The notes: generated from the letters alone by a model not told the origin. A DNA stretch of 64,000 bases from Nymphaea colorata (GCF_008831285.2 NC_045141.1:9041353-9105352); one strand, 5' to 3'; positions 1 to 11,589 are shown, counted from the first letter of the stretch. Translations and numbers: made by a program.

Positions 1-1046
1 TGCTGCTTACAAAACAGGTTTGTGGACGCTGGATACTTTTTTCTGGTTGTTTCTCTATCGTTAACTTGGAGCACTATAACATTGGGGGAATTTTGAAAAT
101 CCCATTTGGGGTCAAGCCTTAATATTGCCTTTGATGGCTGCAGTTTAATTTTGGTTATCATCCAATGGTATTGGATGAAAAAATGTAAATGGGATGCTGT
201 AGAAGGTAGGAGACAGGTTTTAGGAACTACATGAAACAAAATACTGAGGAAATTGTGAGTGGTTAAGCGGTAATCCGGAAATTAATAATGGCTAAGTAGG
301 TTCCTTGGCAGTATTGTTGCTTTCTTTACATTTTGAAAACATTCTGAAATTATCAATGCCATTTTTCATGTTTTTGCTAGATGTTGGGAAGCTAGGTCTA
401 TGGTGCTCTTGTTTGGAGCTGTTTCATGTGAAAACAAGTGATATTTATTGAATTGAATACCATGCAGTTATCACATTTAGAATATTGTTCCGTGCTGTTG
501 CCTTGTGCCCTTGTTCATAAGGCCATCTACGTATGCTGATTGCTGACTTTACTGTTTTATGTTGCTGCTTTAGCCTCCTGTAATTTGCTAATATTGTGCT
601 TTCACAATTATTGTCACTGTTGGATCTTTGTATGCAATCTCTATTTATGCTTCATCTGCTACTTTTGAAAACTTGATACATGTTATAGTCCTTTACAACG
701 TCCAGAGAGATTGTTCCTCATGTCATTTGCTTGTGTAATCCAAGTTTAAATGTGCTAATCACTGCAAATTGAAGGCTTGGTATTGCATCAGGAAACGACT
801 AATGACAAAAATATTTTCATCTGTTACTTTATACTGGATAACTAAAACAACTATATCGCCATTCCTAAATTGTGAAAGAACTAGTTGACTCCGGACTGCT
901 TGAATTTATGTATGAATAATTTGATTTTTCCAATCTGTTGAAACCATGTTTTCAATTAGGTGTTCTTGCTTCGCCTTTTCCTATGATGTTCAACTATGGA
1001 TGGTGGTTCTGGAATTAATGGACCGACCTGCCTTTTGACATTGTAG
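1..1046. other. AT-rich non-coding flank
   Basis: I see no convincing exon here on either strand. The sequence is AT-rich and looks like intron or intergenic DNA. It was read for the exon that should precede the GH38 exon at 1047 and none was found. If that exon belongs to a live gene, the earlier part must lie left of the window. Confidence 0.4.
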
Positions 1047-1218
1047 AAATGGTGGTATGTGTATGCATGATGAAGCACCCCTTTACATCGATATGATTGA
1101 ACAGACAACTCTAGGTCATGGGTTTATAAAGGAAGAGTTTGGCAAGACACCTAGAATTGGTTGGCAGATTGATCCATTTGGACACTCAGCAGTACAAGCT
1201 TATTTGCTTAGTGCAGAA
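1047..1218 (+). pseudogene. Isolated exon of a GH38 alpha-mannosidase
   Basis: The exon lies between a good acceptor (ttgtag, 1041-1046) and a good donor (GTGAGT from 1219). It is open throughout and encodes about 57 residues. It contains GWQIDPFGHS, the signature of glycoside hydrolase family 38, in which the Asp is the catalytic nucleophile known from jack bean alpha-mannosidase. It also has CMHDEA and QTTLGH, typical of the metal and substrate site. These enzymes trim mannose from N-glycans in the vacuole/lysosome or the secretory pathway. The usual Trp of the NGGWC motif reads Met here (NGGMC). No neighbouring exon could be found downstream, where the next one should be. I therefore read it as a lone relic exon; a live gene with distant exons is possible but less likely. 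Confidence 0.72.
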
Positions 1219-2126
1219 GTGAGTGAGTTTTCTGCTGCTACTTTTTGTACTTAATTTTTTAATTTGGCTTTGGTCTTGTTGTTTCTTGATCTTTTTTTCG
1301 CCTGGTGAGGAGGCTATGTCACAAGAACACTCCATTTTGATTCTGATTATGTATTCCTTGACATAGAAATTACATTGGAAACTTGAAAAGAAATCTGGGG
1401 CCTGCATGATGTTATTATTCTTTCCACCACTGTATCCGGTGACTGGTGAGCTCCACTTTGCAAAGGATACAAAGTAGCATCTTCAAGAATATAACATATC
1501 CATAACATAACGTGATTAGCAAAAGTAGAAGATTAAGAAAGGAAAAAAATGAATCCCTACCCTGATGACATAATATAGACTATATAGTTACTCAAAAGAG
1601 TTTGTCGAGCCTTAATCGAGTCGAGCTCGAGATCAACAAGTAATGGTGAGTATCAAACGAGTTTGTCGAGCCTTACTCGAGTCGAGTTCGAGGTTTCCTT
1701 TAGTCGAGCCGAGTTTGAGTTGACTGAACTCGGGCTCGACCCGGCTCTTGTTCACTTCTAGTCTTCTCTAAGGAGACACAAAGCCTGGTGAGAAATAAGA
1801 TCATCATTGAAAATGGGCAGACATGGATTCCACCATCAGTTCGTGCACTCCTGCTCAAATAGAAGTTGAAAAGGTTGTTGTGCAAAAGAACTTTCTCATT
1901 ATATTACTTTTTCAAAGTGCTGTTATGTATTATCTGAACCATGCTTCTGTTTCTCATAGTAAAATCTCAAGGTATGACCAAAACAAACTGAGAGAAGAGA
2001 GATAATGCCATAAGATTTGTAATGCTTGCTAACATCTCTGTTGGTAACTTTTCATCTTCAATTGTTGAAAGTTGTAATGCTTGCTAACATTTTTGCTTGC
2101 TCAGAACAACTTTCTTCATGTTGCAG
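1219..2126. other. Non-coding sequence with a TCGAG-rich repeat
   Basis: The sequence after the GH38 donor does not encode the next GH38 segment (expected around a FxRIDYQDR motif) in any frame. Apart from the TCGAG-rich repeat at 1598-1761, annotated separately, nothing is recognisable. Confidence 0.4.
1598..1761. repeat. TCGAG-motif repeat, probable end of a hAT-type MITE
   Basis: Two near-identical copies of a block reading GAGTTTGTCGAGCC followed by TCGAGTCGAG lie at about 1598-1630 and 1659-1690. More TCGAG/CTCGA words follow. The block ends TTGTTCACTTCTAG. The same word and a similar end (TTGTTTACCCCTA) mark the complete element at 52799-53303, so this looks like a degraded right end of that family. 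No left end or target duplication was found. Confidence 0.5.
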
Positions 2127-2429
2127 GAATTGATTTCTCAAACACATGCAATCCGATTAGCAGCAAGACTCATGTCAAGTCCAGGGGAATGGCTTGCAGC
2201 ACTGTCATTGTTGCTAGAGCTATCAAAGAACTGTTTATCTTCATGTGAGAAAATTTGTTCCAGACCTGGTACCATTCTACTTTTGATTACAATAAAATGC
2301 AATACTACTGATTCAATGGTAGCTGAAAAAGCAAACATGACCCAAAACAACTTCGTGAAGTGTCCAAAAAATAGCAAGATCATGCAGAAAATAGACTTTT
2401 GGAACCTCTTCTCAGCAACCTCATTAAAG
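2127..2429 (+). CDS. Possible internal exon, product not recognised
   Basis: A 303-bp open stretch (101 codons) runs exactly from an acceptor (ttgcag, 2121-2126) to a donor (AAG|GTATGC at 2430), in phase 0 at both ends. The peptide starts ELISQTHAIRLAARLM and contains EWLAALSLLLELSKN, plausible as amphipathic helix. I do not recognise a family, and it is not the next GH38 segment. The minus strand is also open over most of this stretch, so chance cannot be excluded. Confidence 0.25.
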
Positions 2430-2692
2430 GTATGCACTTGATATCTACGGACTGCATTGCATCGTAATCACTTGACTGCACCTGCGTTTTCTGAACTAGT
2501 CTACAGTGCCATTTGCATATACACACAGGGATATGCATTCGCCAGAAGTGACTGAAACATGTATGTATGTATAATACACACACATATGTATATGTACTGT
2601 ATGTAGGTATGCATGTATCATGTATCATGTACTTATGTGTCCTGTCAGCAGGAAGAAAAGTGTGAAGACCAAAAATTTGCCACATTTTCTGC
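2430..2692. other. Non-coding, TG/TA-rich
   Basis: No gene is seen. There are runs of ATGTATGTATG-type sequence leading into the low-complexity block at 2693. Confidence 0.4.
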
Positions 2693-3188
2693 CCAATGTG
2701 GTATAATATTACATGTATAATATATGTATATTATATGTTGTATATGTGTATTCTATAATATATTAGGAGTATGTATGTTATAGTATTATATACATACAAT
2801 AACATGTATCATATATATTATACGTTTAACATATAATACATAATATAATATATTGTATGTTATACATATACATTATTGTTCTGGTAATATATAATTAATA
2901 GACATTACTATAATGATATACATTACGCGTTATAGTACGTGTATAAAATTTGTTATACGTAATAACTTGTAATGTATATAGAATGTTATATGTTTATTAT
3001 CTTTTATACAATATAACATATAATATGTATATAATATATATTATATATTGTACAATATGACATATAGTATATATATAATATGTATAATATATTTATATAA
3101 TTTATGCATTATATATGTTGTAGCATTATAATATGTACATATACATTATAGTACCTGTTGTTGTAAACATTATATATATAAACAAATG

Positions 3189-3228
<40 letters not shown>

Positions 3229-3528
3229 TTATTTAATGTACCTATAAATCATAACTTCTATAATGTAATAATGTATACAACATTATATATTATTATGTAT
3301 ATACTGCATATATACTATTCAAAATATACATATATATTGTAATTGTATATGTAACAAATATATAATACATATCTGTACCATGTATATATACATACGTATA
3401 ACATTATTTATTATTTGTATATATATATAACATATATATATTTTTGTAAACATATCATAACGTATAATATATATGTATTATATATAAGGATGTAACATAT
3501 ATTTCTATTTTCTATTATACATGTATGC

Positions 3529-3574
<46 letters not shown>

Positions 3575-3635
3575 TTGTTTATAACATTATATGTATATGT
3601 GTATATATATATATATTTAATAAATAATATAACAG
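2693..3635. repeat. Extended AT-rich low-complexity block with TA and TG microsatellites
   Basis: Almost a kilobase is built of TATA, ATGTAT and GTATAT words. A clean (TA)n tract lies near 3190-3226 and a (TG)n tract near 3540-3570. Open frames here are Tyr/Ile/Thr/His runs and are not genes. The block probably grew by slippage and is expected to be very variable in length. Confidence 0.85.
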
Positions 3636-5480
3636 AAGCGAGGAGAAGTTGATTATTGGGCTGAAGATGAAAAGATTTGGGATTAAGAGCAAGGTGAATG
3701 GCTAAGGTGGTGTTATCTTCAACTTGGCGAGCTTCGGTGGTTGGTGGAGCAGTTAGAGGTGATTGTGGATGGATAGAATAAGAAAGAAGAAAAAAGGGGA
3801 CACCAGCGATCATTCGAGAGGCTTCCATTCGAATTCATCGTTCTCTCTTCTGTCTTCGATTCATGTAAGCGTCTCTCTCTCTCTCTCTCTCTGTTTCTTG
3901 ATAATAAGCTCTGCGTATCAGTCAAAACTGTGCCTTCCGATTAGCTGACAATCGTATTGATCTTCCGTAGTGACCCCTAAACAGAATGAAGATTCTATTC
4001 TTCTTGGAAACAAAATTTGCTTGGGTTGCGTTTTTCCAACTCTTTCAGCGTAAGCAGCTCCACAACTAGAGCGCATTGCTTTCCATGGACAGGTATATGT
4101 GCAATCTATAGTTTTATGGCCAGGTATATGTGCAATCTTTCAAGGTATTCTGCAGTTTTTCAATTAGATGTTCAAATGTGAAATGCATTTTCTATAATAT
4201 TTAAGCTACTGATTGTCAACGGCAGCTATAGTTTGAACTCGCGAATGTGAAGTTTGAACTATATGTCTTCTTTTAGGAAATAGTGCATACCTTGTCATTG
4301 CATGTTTGTTCTTTGCTTGGATTTTTTTTTTTTTTGCTTTTGAAAAATCAGCTGGTTTAGTTGTCAGACATGTAACTTTCAGGGTTTTCATTGGGTTTTA
4401 GCATGAACCACCAAACCTTTTTTCAAGATTTCACGTGCATTGGTTTATAACTTTATATTTAACCTCTTATGTACCTTATATATTTGTTAGCAATGATAGT
4501 AAGAAATTTGGATTAGAAATTCGTATCGAGAATAAAGATATCATATATGAACAAATACAAATGATTGGAAGTTAAAGTGTGATCCAAAAATCCTGTAACT
4601 ATCCATCTTGATTTGTAAGGTTTACAGAACCAAAAAAGTCCCAAGGTAAAACCAAATACTACTCTCATTTGATTGAAAAACTGATCAGGGTAAAGGTGCC
4701 TAGAGTAATGCAGAGCCCTAACCAGAATATGGTAACCGCATTAATGAGACCTAAAGAAACTTGACTATGGATCCTAGACCTAGACCATACGTGTGTTTGA
4801 ATTATAATTTTGGAGTTGACTATAAGCTTCTTTATTTAGTTTAAGCTATTGATTAGTTAGCATGAAATGAAACGAACAATTCTTAAAACTGATCAAGAAT
4901 ACTCCAAAAAGTAGATGACGAAGGAAAGATGACGAAGGAAAGAGAGAGAGAGTCCATGAATTCTCCCATCTAACTTTACGAGGTGGTCATTTGTGTGTAT
5001 GTGTGTGATAAAAAGGGAGTTTGCCAAGGAAAGAATACATAATCAACACGAAACGTTGTTGAATAAATGAGATGAACAATCATCGACACGATATTTAATG
5101 GTTGATTTTTGATATATATGTTAGAATTCTATGAATCTTTAATTATACAATCATGAAAACAATTCACTTGAGCTTCTCAACTCCATTTTATTGGGTTTTT
5201 CCTCATACTTTCAAGTACCACTTTTTAGGAACGCAACTAACAAAAGCTTCATTCACCTGGACTAAAGACCTTGAGATTGAAGAAGGTCAGGAGTTCAATA
5301 CCGCCATCGAGTTTTTTGCACTATCTCAGCTTTTTCCTTTCAAACCACCGAATGAACTTAGATGCAAGAGGAGGAAGAGAGAAGTGGGCTGCACGTCCAA
5401 GCAAGAGAGAGATGAAAGAAAGCAACAACAAATGACGTTTGCCTCATGTTATCATTATATACTAATCACGATTTAGGGTA
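3636..5480. other. Intergenic sequence, nothing recognised
   Basis: There is a short (CT)n run near 3870-3890, a T-run at about 4320 and a GA-rich stretch near 4940. The part from about 5150 to 5480 may belong to the 3' LTR of Copia-D, but its far border could not be fixed because no second LTR is available to compare. Confidence 0.4.
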
Positions 5481-5777
5481 CATCATAAAATACACAAAAT
5501 AACAATAAGATTTACAAGTATGCCACCGCCCATGATGTGTTGGGCGTGTGGATGAAATGGATCGGGTCTGGGTGACCTGATCCATATGTACAAACTTAAC
5601 AGCCCCCCTCAAGTTGTGTATGGGGTTTGATCATGTGCAATTTGTTCTTCAATTGCCAGAAATGGTGCCTTGTGAGTCCCTTGGTAAAAAGATCAGCCAC
5701 TTGTTCAGACGTGGATATATAAGTGGGAACAATCTCATCTTCCGCAACCTTTTGACGAATGAAGTGTTGATCAATCT

Positions 5778-6467
5778 CTATATATGCTTAGTGCGATTAT
5801 GTAGAACAGGATTGAAGACAATCTTGATCGTGCTTTGGTTGTCACAAAATAGAGATGATTGTGCAATGAGAAGAGAAAGTTTCTCAAGTAGATGACGTAA
5901 CCATGAAGCTTCAGCGGTGCCTGCAGCCATTGCCCTATATTCTGCCTCAGTGCTAGATCTGGCAACTGCACGTTGTTTCCTGCTACTCCAACAAATAAGA
6001 TTGGAATCAAGGAAGAGACAATAACCAGAAAATGATCGTCTATCGGCTGGATCACTTGCCAAATCTGCATCAGTATAAGTGGAAATGTTGTGGCTATGCA
6101 AAACAGTGGACTGTCTTGTGTAGATGAGTCCATCCCCAAGAGTAGTCTTAAGATAACGCAAAATACGTTTGGTAGCATCCATATGCCATTCTGTGGGTGC
6201 ATGCATAAACTGAGAGACTTGATTCCCAATATATATTATGTCTGGGCGTGTAAAAGTGAGATATTGCAACATGCCAACTATACTTCGATAGAAACTAGTA
6301 TTTGGGTATGCATCACTCCCATCAGATGCATTTAATTTTGTGTTGAGAACACTAGGTGTATTTATTGGCTTGCAACTTGTCATACCTGCCCTATCCAAAA
6401 TATCAAGAGTGTATTTATGTTGTGTAAGAGTTAATGTGCCACTTTTTCTATCAAGCTCAACACCCAA
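5778..6467 (-). pseudogene. Copia-D RNase H and RT C-terminus
   Basis: The 229-residue open stretch contains LTFTRPDI, RILRYLKTTLG, TDADLASDPADRRS and SSTEAEYRAMA, the standard copia RNase H landmarks, ending near the TKHI motif before a stop. In an intact element the frame would continue through an FTKGL-type motif to the polypurine tract. Those words are still visible downstream (toward 5640), after the stop. The enzyme degrades the RNA strand during reverse transcription inside the virus-like particle. Confidence 0.9.
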
Positions 6468-6473
6468 AAAATA

Positions 6474-7384
6474 CTATAGTTCGCCGAGATCCTTCATCTT
6501 GAATTCTTGTTGCAATACCTCCTTAACATGGGATATATGGCATGAAGGGTTTCCAGTAAGAACTATGCCATCTACATATATAAGTAGCCAAGTAGTAACT
6601 TCACCTGAATGATAGATGAATAAGGAATGATCAAGTGAACTTTTGAGGAAACCAACCTGTTGTATATGGAGGGAAAATCTATCGAACCATGAACGAGATG
6701 CTTGCTTAAGCCCATAAAGTGATTTTTGTAGTTTGCACACCTATTTGGTTGGATCATTGAAAACATATCCTGGAGATTATTCCATATAAACTTCTTCCTT
6801 TAGAAAGCCATGAAGAAAAGCATTTTTAACATCCAACTGATATAAATTCCAACCATATGAGACGACAAGATGATAACTCGGATCGTTCCCATCTTGATGA
6901 CTGAACTGAAAGTCTCATCATAATCTTCCCCGTACTGCTGAGTGAAGCCTCTAGCCACGAGTCGAGCCTTATATCTATCAATGCTTCCATCAGATTTATA
7001 CTTGAGTTTGTAAACCTATTTTGAGCCCACTACATTCTTACCATATGGACGAGGAACAATCTTCCATGTTTGACATTCATTTAAGACAGCCATTTCTTCA
7101 TTCATCGCCTCGATCCAATGTTTGCTTTTGCATGCTTGCTCATAGCATTTTGGTTCCACCTTTTTGTTCAATTTTGTCATGAAGAGCTGAAAATCCAAAG
7201 AGAAATTACCATAGCTTACCCATCTATTAATAGGGCGCCGCACACATTCTGATCTACATGGACAAGTAGTGGCAGTTTCTAGGTCAACTGGAACTGATCG
7301 TTGATTATACACCATTCCTAAAAACCGATTAGGTGAAGTCATGCTCATGTTGTTGGTCTGAGTAGATGAAGGTATGTTGTCCAT
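6474..7384 (-). pseudogene. Copia-D reverse transcriptase, broken
   Basis: The N-terminal part (7384-7016) holds the HWIEAMNEEM and WKIVPRP words and ends at VGSK, where a stop replaces the usual Trp. The core continues in other frames with [13 protein letters not shown] and GEDYDETF. The C-terminal block (6740-6474) has LYGLKQASRSWF and then YVDGIVLTG. The second catalytic Asp of the YVDD box is Gly, so even a repaired frame would lack activity. A further stop separates this block from the RNase H part. Confidence 0.88.
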
Positions 7385-7424
7385 CTGAGTGTTTGTGGCT
7401 GTCTCTGGCTCATCAATAGTTCTA

Positions 7425-8250
7425 TCACTTTGTGCGTGGTGCAGCTCTTTGGTTTAATATTTCAGCATTCAGCCATGAGTCATATACATCATTTCTAACA
7501 TTAAGTGTTGCATGTGGCTCCTTTAAACCCTTCAACCTGAGCTCATCAAAAACAACATGTCGTGAAATATGCATGCGTCCAGTTTTTGGATTGTAACAGC
7601 GATAGCCTTTATAATTTTCTGCATAACCCACAAATCTACACATGACAGTTTGATCTTGAAACTTATTTCTCAAAGAAACATCAACATGAACATAACAGAT
7701 GCATCCAAAAACACGTAGCTCATCATAATTTGGTTGTTCTTGATGTAAAATAAAGAATGGAGATTTTCCTTCAAGCATGGATAGTGACAGTCGATTAATA
7801 ACATGAACAGCAGTATGGAAGGCTTCAATCCATAAAGTCATGGGAACATCTGTGTTATGCATCATACTATGCATCATACTGAGAGCACTTTCAACTATGT
7901 GCCTATGTTTTCTTTTATCAATACCATTATGTTGTGATGTGTTAGGACATGAAATCTATCTAGTGATCCCATGATTTAGTAAGTACTCAGTAAATTCATT
8001 TGAAATGAACTCACCACCACCATCACATTGAAAATGCACGATATTACTAGAGTATTTGTTTTGAACCAAGGAGTGGACTTGGGTGAACAAGCAGAAAACT
8101 TCTTATTTGCTTTTCATGAAGTGGATCTAAGTGTAACAACAATAAGAATCAATGAAGACAATATAATATTTACTCCCGAAAGAGGAAAAAAATAGGAGCA
8201 AGCCCCCAAACATCAGAATAAATTGTGTCAAATAACTTCGAAGCTCGCTT
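7425..8250 (-). pseudogene. Copia-D integrase, frameshifted
   Basis: The C-terminal half (7877-7425) is open and reads FGCICYVHV, GYRCYNPKTGRM and ISRHVVFDE, typical of copia integrase after the catalytic core. The core before it is scattered over frames: YSDVWG carries the first Asp, CDGGGEF the second, and the Glu position of the usual VERKH box appears as Lys. The enzyme would join retrotransposon cDNA to host DNA; this copy is not functional. Confidence 0.82.
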
Positions 8251-8252
8251 AT

Positions 8253-8850
8253 TTATTGATTGAAAAGGAAGAGCATGGCTCTTACAAATATGACAACAAG
8301 ACTTTGAATGAAAGGCTGACTACAATGTGCTAAACGACCGTGCCAAAGAGATGACATATCATACTCTGTGATATTGACTTCACTATGACTGGGAAAGGAT
8401 GAATCTGAAACACAAGACTTAGACACTTTTGGAGCTTCTTCAATGACGTACATGTCTCTTTTGCGAACACCCTCAGCGAATGTCTTCTTGGTTCGAGCAT
8501 CCTTAACATACACAGAAGGAGTAAACTCAACAGAGGAATGAGTATCATGAATAAGCTCTGACACAGAAATGATATTTTTCTTGACATTTAGAACAACAAG
8601 AACATTCTTTAAAGGTATTGAGGAATGAGCCATGGATGAGTGTGCATTTCTAATATGTGATATTTTGTGATGAGAACCATTTCCTATGACAACTGAGCCT
8701 TTAGCTAAATAAGGAGAGCACTAGAAAGCTTACCTGCGCCACCAGTTACATGAGCTGCAGCACCAGAATCCACATACCATTGTCCTTCCTCATTTTGCTT
8801 GAGATTGATTTTAGACAATGCTGTCATTAGAATCTGCTGCACATCAGAGG
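8253..8850 (-). pseudogene. Copia-D protease and GAG-pre-integrase region
   Basis: The protease start is visible at about 8790-8760 as WYVDSGAAAHVTG. This is an intact DSGA triad, unlike the other copia elements in the window. A stop follows, and the pre-integrase region (8633-8253) shows SVSELIHD and LWHGRLAH, the first His pair of the HHCC zinc site. The aspartic protease normally cuts the Gag-Pol polyprotein. Confidence 0.8.
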
Positions 8851-8929
8851 AAATGTTCGATGCCGCAGTCATGTTCAAAATAGATGACCCTACTGCCTTA
8901 TTGTCACGTCTGACCTGTTTTCCCTTGTT

Positions 8930-9836
8930 CTATGGGTTATGCCAACATTCTGACTTCACATGACATCTCTTATTGCAATAAAAACAATTAGGTATCCTTC
9001 GTGGTACATCTACCTGTACATTTGTGTTAGGTGTACGAAGGATACCTCTCCCCATCCCTGCCTGTGAGTTCCAAACTCTTGGACGACTTCCTTGTAAAAC
9101 ATGGGTCCCAATGACCAATACATTGTGACCGTCAGAATGAACTAATTCATGTCGTTGTACACAACTTGCTTCATGCTGAAACAATTTTGCTTTCAAGTCT
9201 TCAGAAGAGGGAAGAACAGACAATACCTCTAAAGCAGTGCAGAAAACATCAAATTCTGGCTCCAATCCACTCAAAGCCTGTTGTACCTTGTCTTTGTCAC
9301 TGACTGGATGCCCTATGATGGCAAGCTGATCGCTGATATTTTTTATCTCATGTATATATTCTAAGACTGAACGTGTGCCTCGCTTGATATCCTGAAAGTG
9401 CCTCTTGAGTTGTAGAAATCTCGCTTTTGATATTTGAGAATATGTGGTAGCAAGTACATTCCACAACTCAAGTGCTGAAAGAAGATCATCATCAACACAC
9501 GCCAAAACTTCCTCTGATAGTGTGGAGGTGATATAAGCAACAAAAGATTGATCATGAGCCATCTACATCTCATATCTCATATTCAGGATTGATTTCTGCA
9601 ATAGTCTCTTGAACTTGCCCTGCAGCATTCTTCACCTCTCGCATAATCCATTCAGGTGGCGCATGTGTGGTGCCATTGAGATGTCCATAGAGACAGTGAC
9701 TCTTGATAAGCGGGACTATTTGACGTTTCCATGTCAAATAATTGGTATGATTTAGCTTTTGTGAGATGAGTTGGGAGAGGAAATTGGACGACAAGATGCT
9801 GGAATTGCGATGGGGATCCATAAATGCAATAATCAT
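8930..9836 (-). pseudogene. Copia-D gag, one frameshift
   Basis: The N-terminal part (9836-9570) begins MDPHRNSS (after an alternative upstream Met) and has the LNHTNYLTWKRQI word common to copia Gag. A small duplication near 9565-9580 shifts the frame, and the second part (9562-8930) contains ELWNVLATTYSQ, the helical capsid part and QLKRHFQDIKRG. It ends in a zinc knuckle CFYCNKRCHVKSEC (Cx2Cx4Hx4C), complete in its metal ligands. A stop follows at 8930, and the frame then continues into the protease. Confidence 0.88.
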
Positions 9837-9837
9837 A

Positions 9838-10150
9838 AAATATGGGAAAAATAAAAATTTGAGATTAGGGTTAGGTGGCTGATGGTAGGGCAGATTAGGG
9901 CAGACAGTAGGATTAGGGCAGACGGTAGGGTTAGGGTAGATTAAGACAGACGGTAGGATTAGGGCAGATTAGGGTAGACGATAGGATAAAGGGAAGATTA
10001 TGGCAGAAAATTTGGGGATTAGGGTTAGGGCAGAAATTTGGGGATTATGGTAGAAAATAGAGATTTGAAGATTAGCGCAGAAAAGAAACAAAGATTAGGG
10101 CAGAAATTAGAGATTCTTGCCGAACATTCTCAGTGGCAAAACCTGGCTCT
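9838..10150. repeat. Degenerate TTAGGG/GCAGA repeat in the Copia-D leader
   Basis: Between the primer-binding site and gag, the plus strand reads many imperfect copies of GATTAGGGCAGACGGTAG and shorter GATTAGGGCAG units. The spacing is irregular. The word TTAGGG recurs, but the unit is not the plant telomere repeat TTTAGGG, so this is a leader minisatellite and not a telomere tract. Confidence 0.65.
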
Positions 10151-10404
10151 GATACCATATAAGATTTTGATATCTAATACCAAAACACGTATTATTTGAA
10201 ACAAGTATTATTTGAAAAAAACACGTATAATACCTGAGAAATAAGTCAGTCGTATAAAACGGCAATTAGACGCATCTTTTTTAAAAAAACGTCAGAAAAT
10301 AAAAAAACGTGAAAAAATGCATGTTATACTCATTTTTTTCATCTTTTTTTAATATTTTTTATTTTTTATAATTTTTAGGATTTATTAAATGCTTTTAAGT
10401 TTTT

Positions 10405-11212
10405 TTAAAATTTTGCGGAGATTTTCCTAAGATACAACTTTGCCGTATTATAACCGAGAAATTGTTCGCCATATAATACCCATACACGATATATGTGACA
10501 ATAGTTCAAAGGGAGAGTGAATGACACTGATTCTAGCTCTATATGTTGGGAAAAATATCTCATATGACACAAACCTATTGGTTGCCTTATATTTCTAGTG
10601 GATCTTTTAAGGTTGTCTTCATTTGAAGTAGATTTTTGTGGAAATTGAAGTTCAAGAGTTTCATTGGTGTTTTTCTTCACCAATGTTTTGTTTTCGGTTT
10701 CTTCTATGATATGTAATTATGTTTTCGGATACCCCACCATCATTTATATCATTAATATTACTATGATCATACATTTCATCATCAAGTTGGGAGAGATACT
10801 TGATTAAAAAAAGAATAATACTTGTTGTTTTGTGGTTCTTTACATTTTTCAAATCTATTTTCTTCTTCATTAAATTTTACGTTTATTAAAGCTATGAGTT
10901 TGTCTTTGATTGGATCATAGCATTTCTAGTCTTTTTTTTGTCTCAGAATAACCAATAAAGGCACATGCATTAACCTTTGAACTCAGTTTTGAACTCAGTT
11001 TGTTGGTCTTGTCATTTAAGACAAAACATTTGCATCTAAAAGTTCGAAGTATATTGAAATCGAGTTCATATTTAAATAATTTTTCAAAAGGAGTTGTATT
11101 CTTTAAAACTTTTAAAGACATTTTATTTATGAGATAAACAGAAGCAAGGGATGCTTCAGCCCAAAAGTTTTTAGGTATATTTTTTGTAATAAGTAAAGTT
11201 CTTGTTGTTTCC
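10405..11212 (-). pseudogene. Copia-E2: integrase C-terminus and linker fragment
   Basis: Minus-strand blocks at 11256-10915 (RTLLITKNIPKNFWAEA, YLINKMSLKVL, FIGYSETKKR) and 10870-10510 (linker rich in Asn, then STRNIRQPIGL) match the part of a copia polyprotein from the end of the integrase core to just before RT. RT itself is missing. The fragment starts abruptly at about 11212, next to a CACTA-like segment. Confidence 0.75.
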
Positions 11213-11526
11213 ACTGTGCTATTATTGGCGCTAAAATAGCGCCAATGAAAATACAATAAATTAATGGCTCTAGAAAACGCACGCTACTAAATATTAACAC
11301 TGGCACTAAAGGAGCTCCCACAATCGAAACTGACTCTGGCATCTAGCGCCCTTTATGGTGCTTTTCGTGCGTCAGATAAAACTTTTAGTGCCACAAACTT
11401 TTAACGCCATGAAAAAAGGTAGTGGTGGTCCGGTCAGTGGTGCTCTTTGTGGCATTATTTGTGTGCCATTGATAATGTTCAGTAGTGCTAAAATACCACC
11501 AGAAATGCTCGTTTTTCCTGTAGTGT
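11213..11526. mobile_element. CACTA-like non-autonomous segment
   Basis: The right border on the plus strand is GTTTTTCCTGTAGTG, the reverse complement of CACTACAGGAAAAAC, a classic plant CACTA terminus. The left side begins CACTGTGCTATTATTGGCGC. Inside, words like AGTGGTGCT, TTTAGTGCCAC and GGCGCTAAAATAGCGCC repeat, as in CACTA subterminal regions. No 3-bp target duplication could be confirmed, so the left border is tentative. Confidence 0.55.
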
Positions 11527-11589
11527 AATATTCATCGATGTGCTCTTGGATCAAAATTTTCTTTGTTTTGATCATTATTTGTTGCATAG

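Larger units (their letters stand above)
5481..10168 (-). mobile_element. Copia-D: decayed Ty1/copia retrotransposon
   Basis: Reading on the minus strand, the order is primer-binding site (ATGGTATCAGAGCC, about 10155-10168), leader, gag, protease, integrase, reverse transcriptase, RNase H, polypurine tract (TTGAGGGGGGC, about 5602-5612) and the start of a 3' LTR (TGTTAAG..., from 5601 downward). This order (integrase before RT) defines Ty1/copia. The 3' LTR extends at least to about 5481. No matching 5' LTR lies beyond the primer-binding site: the sequence after 10168 is unrelated, so the 5' LTR has been lost. Several stops and frameshifts break the polyprotein, the RT catalytic motif is YVDG instead of YVDD, and the integrase Glu appears replaced. 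The copy is dead. Confidence 0.88.

Noticed and set aside
3133-3342. Tyr/Ile-repeat open frame
   Set aside because: Translation of the TA microsatellite.
9838-10150. Interstitial telomere tract
   Set aside because: The repeating unit is GATTAGGGCAGACGGTAG-like, not TTTAGGG, and it sits in a retrotransposon leader.
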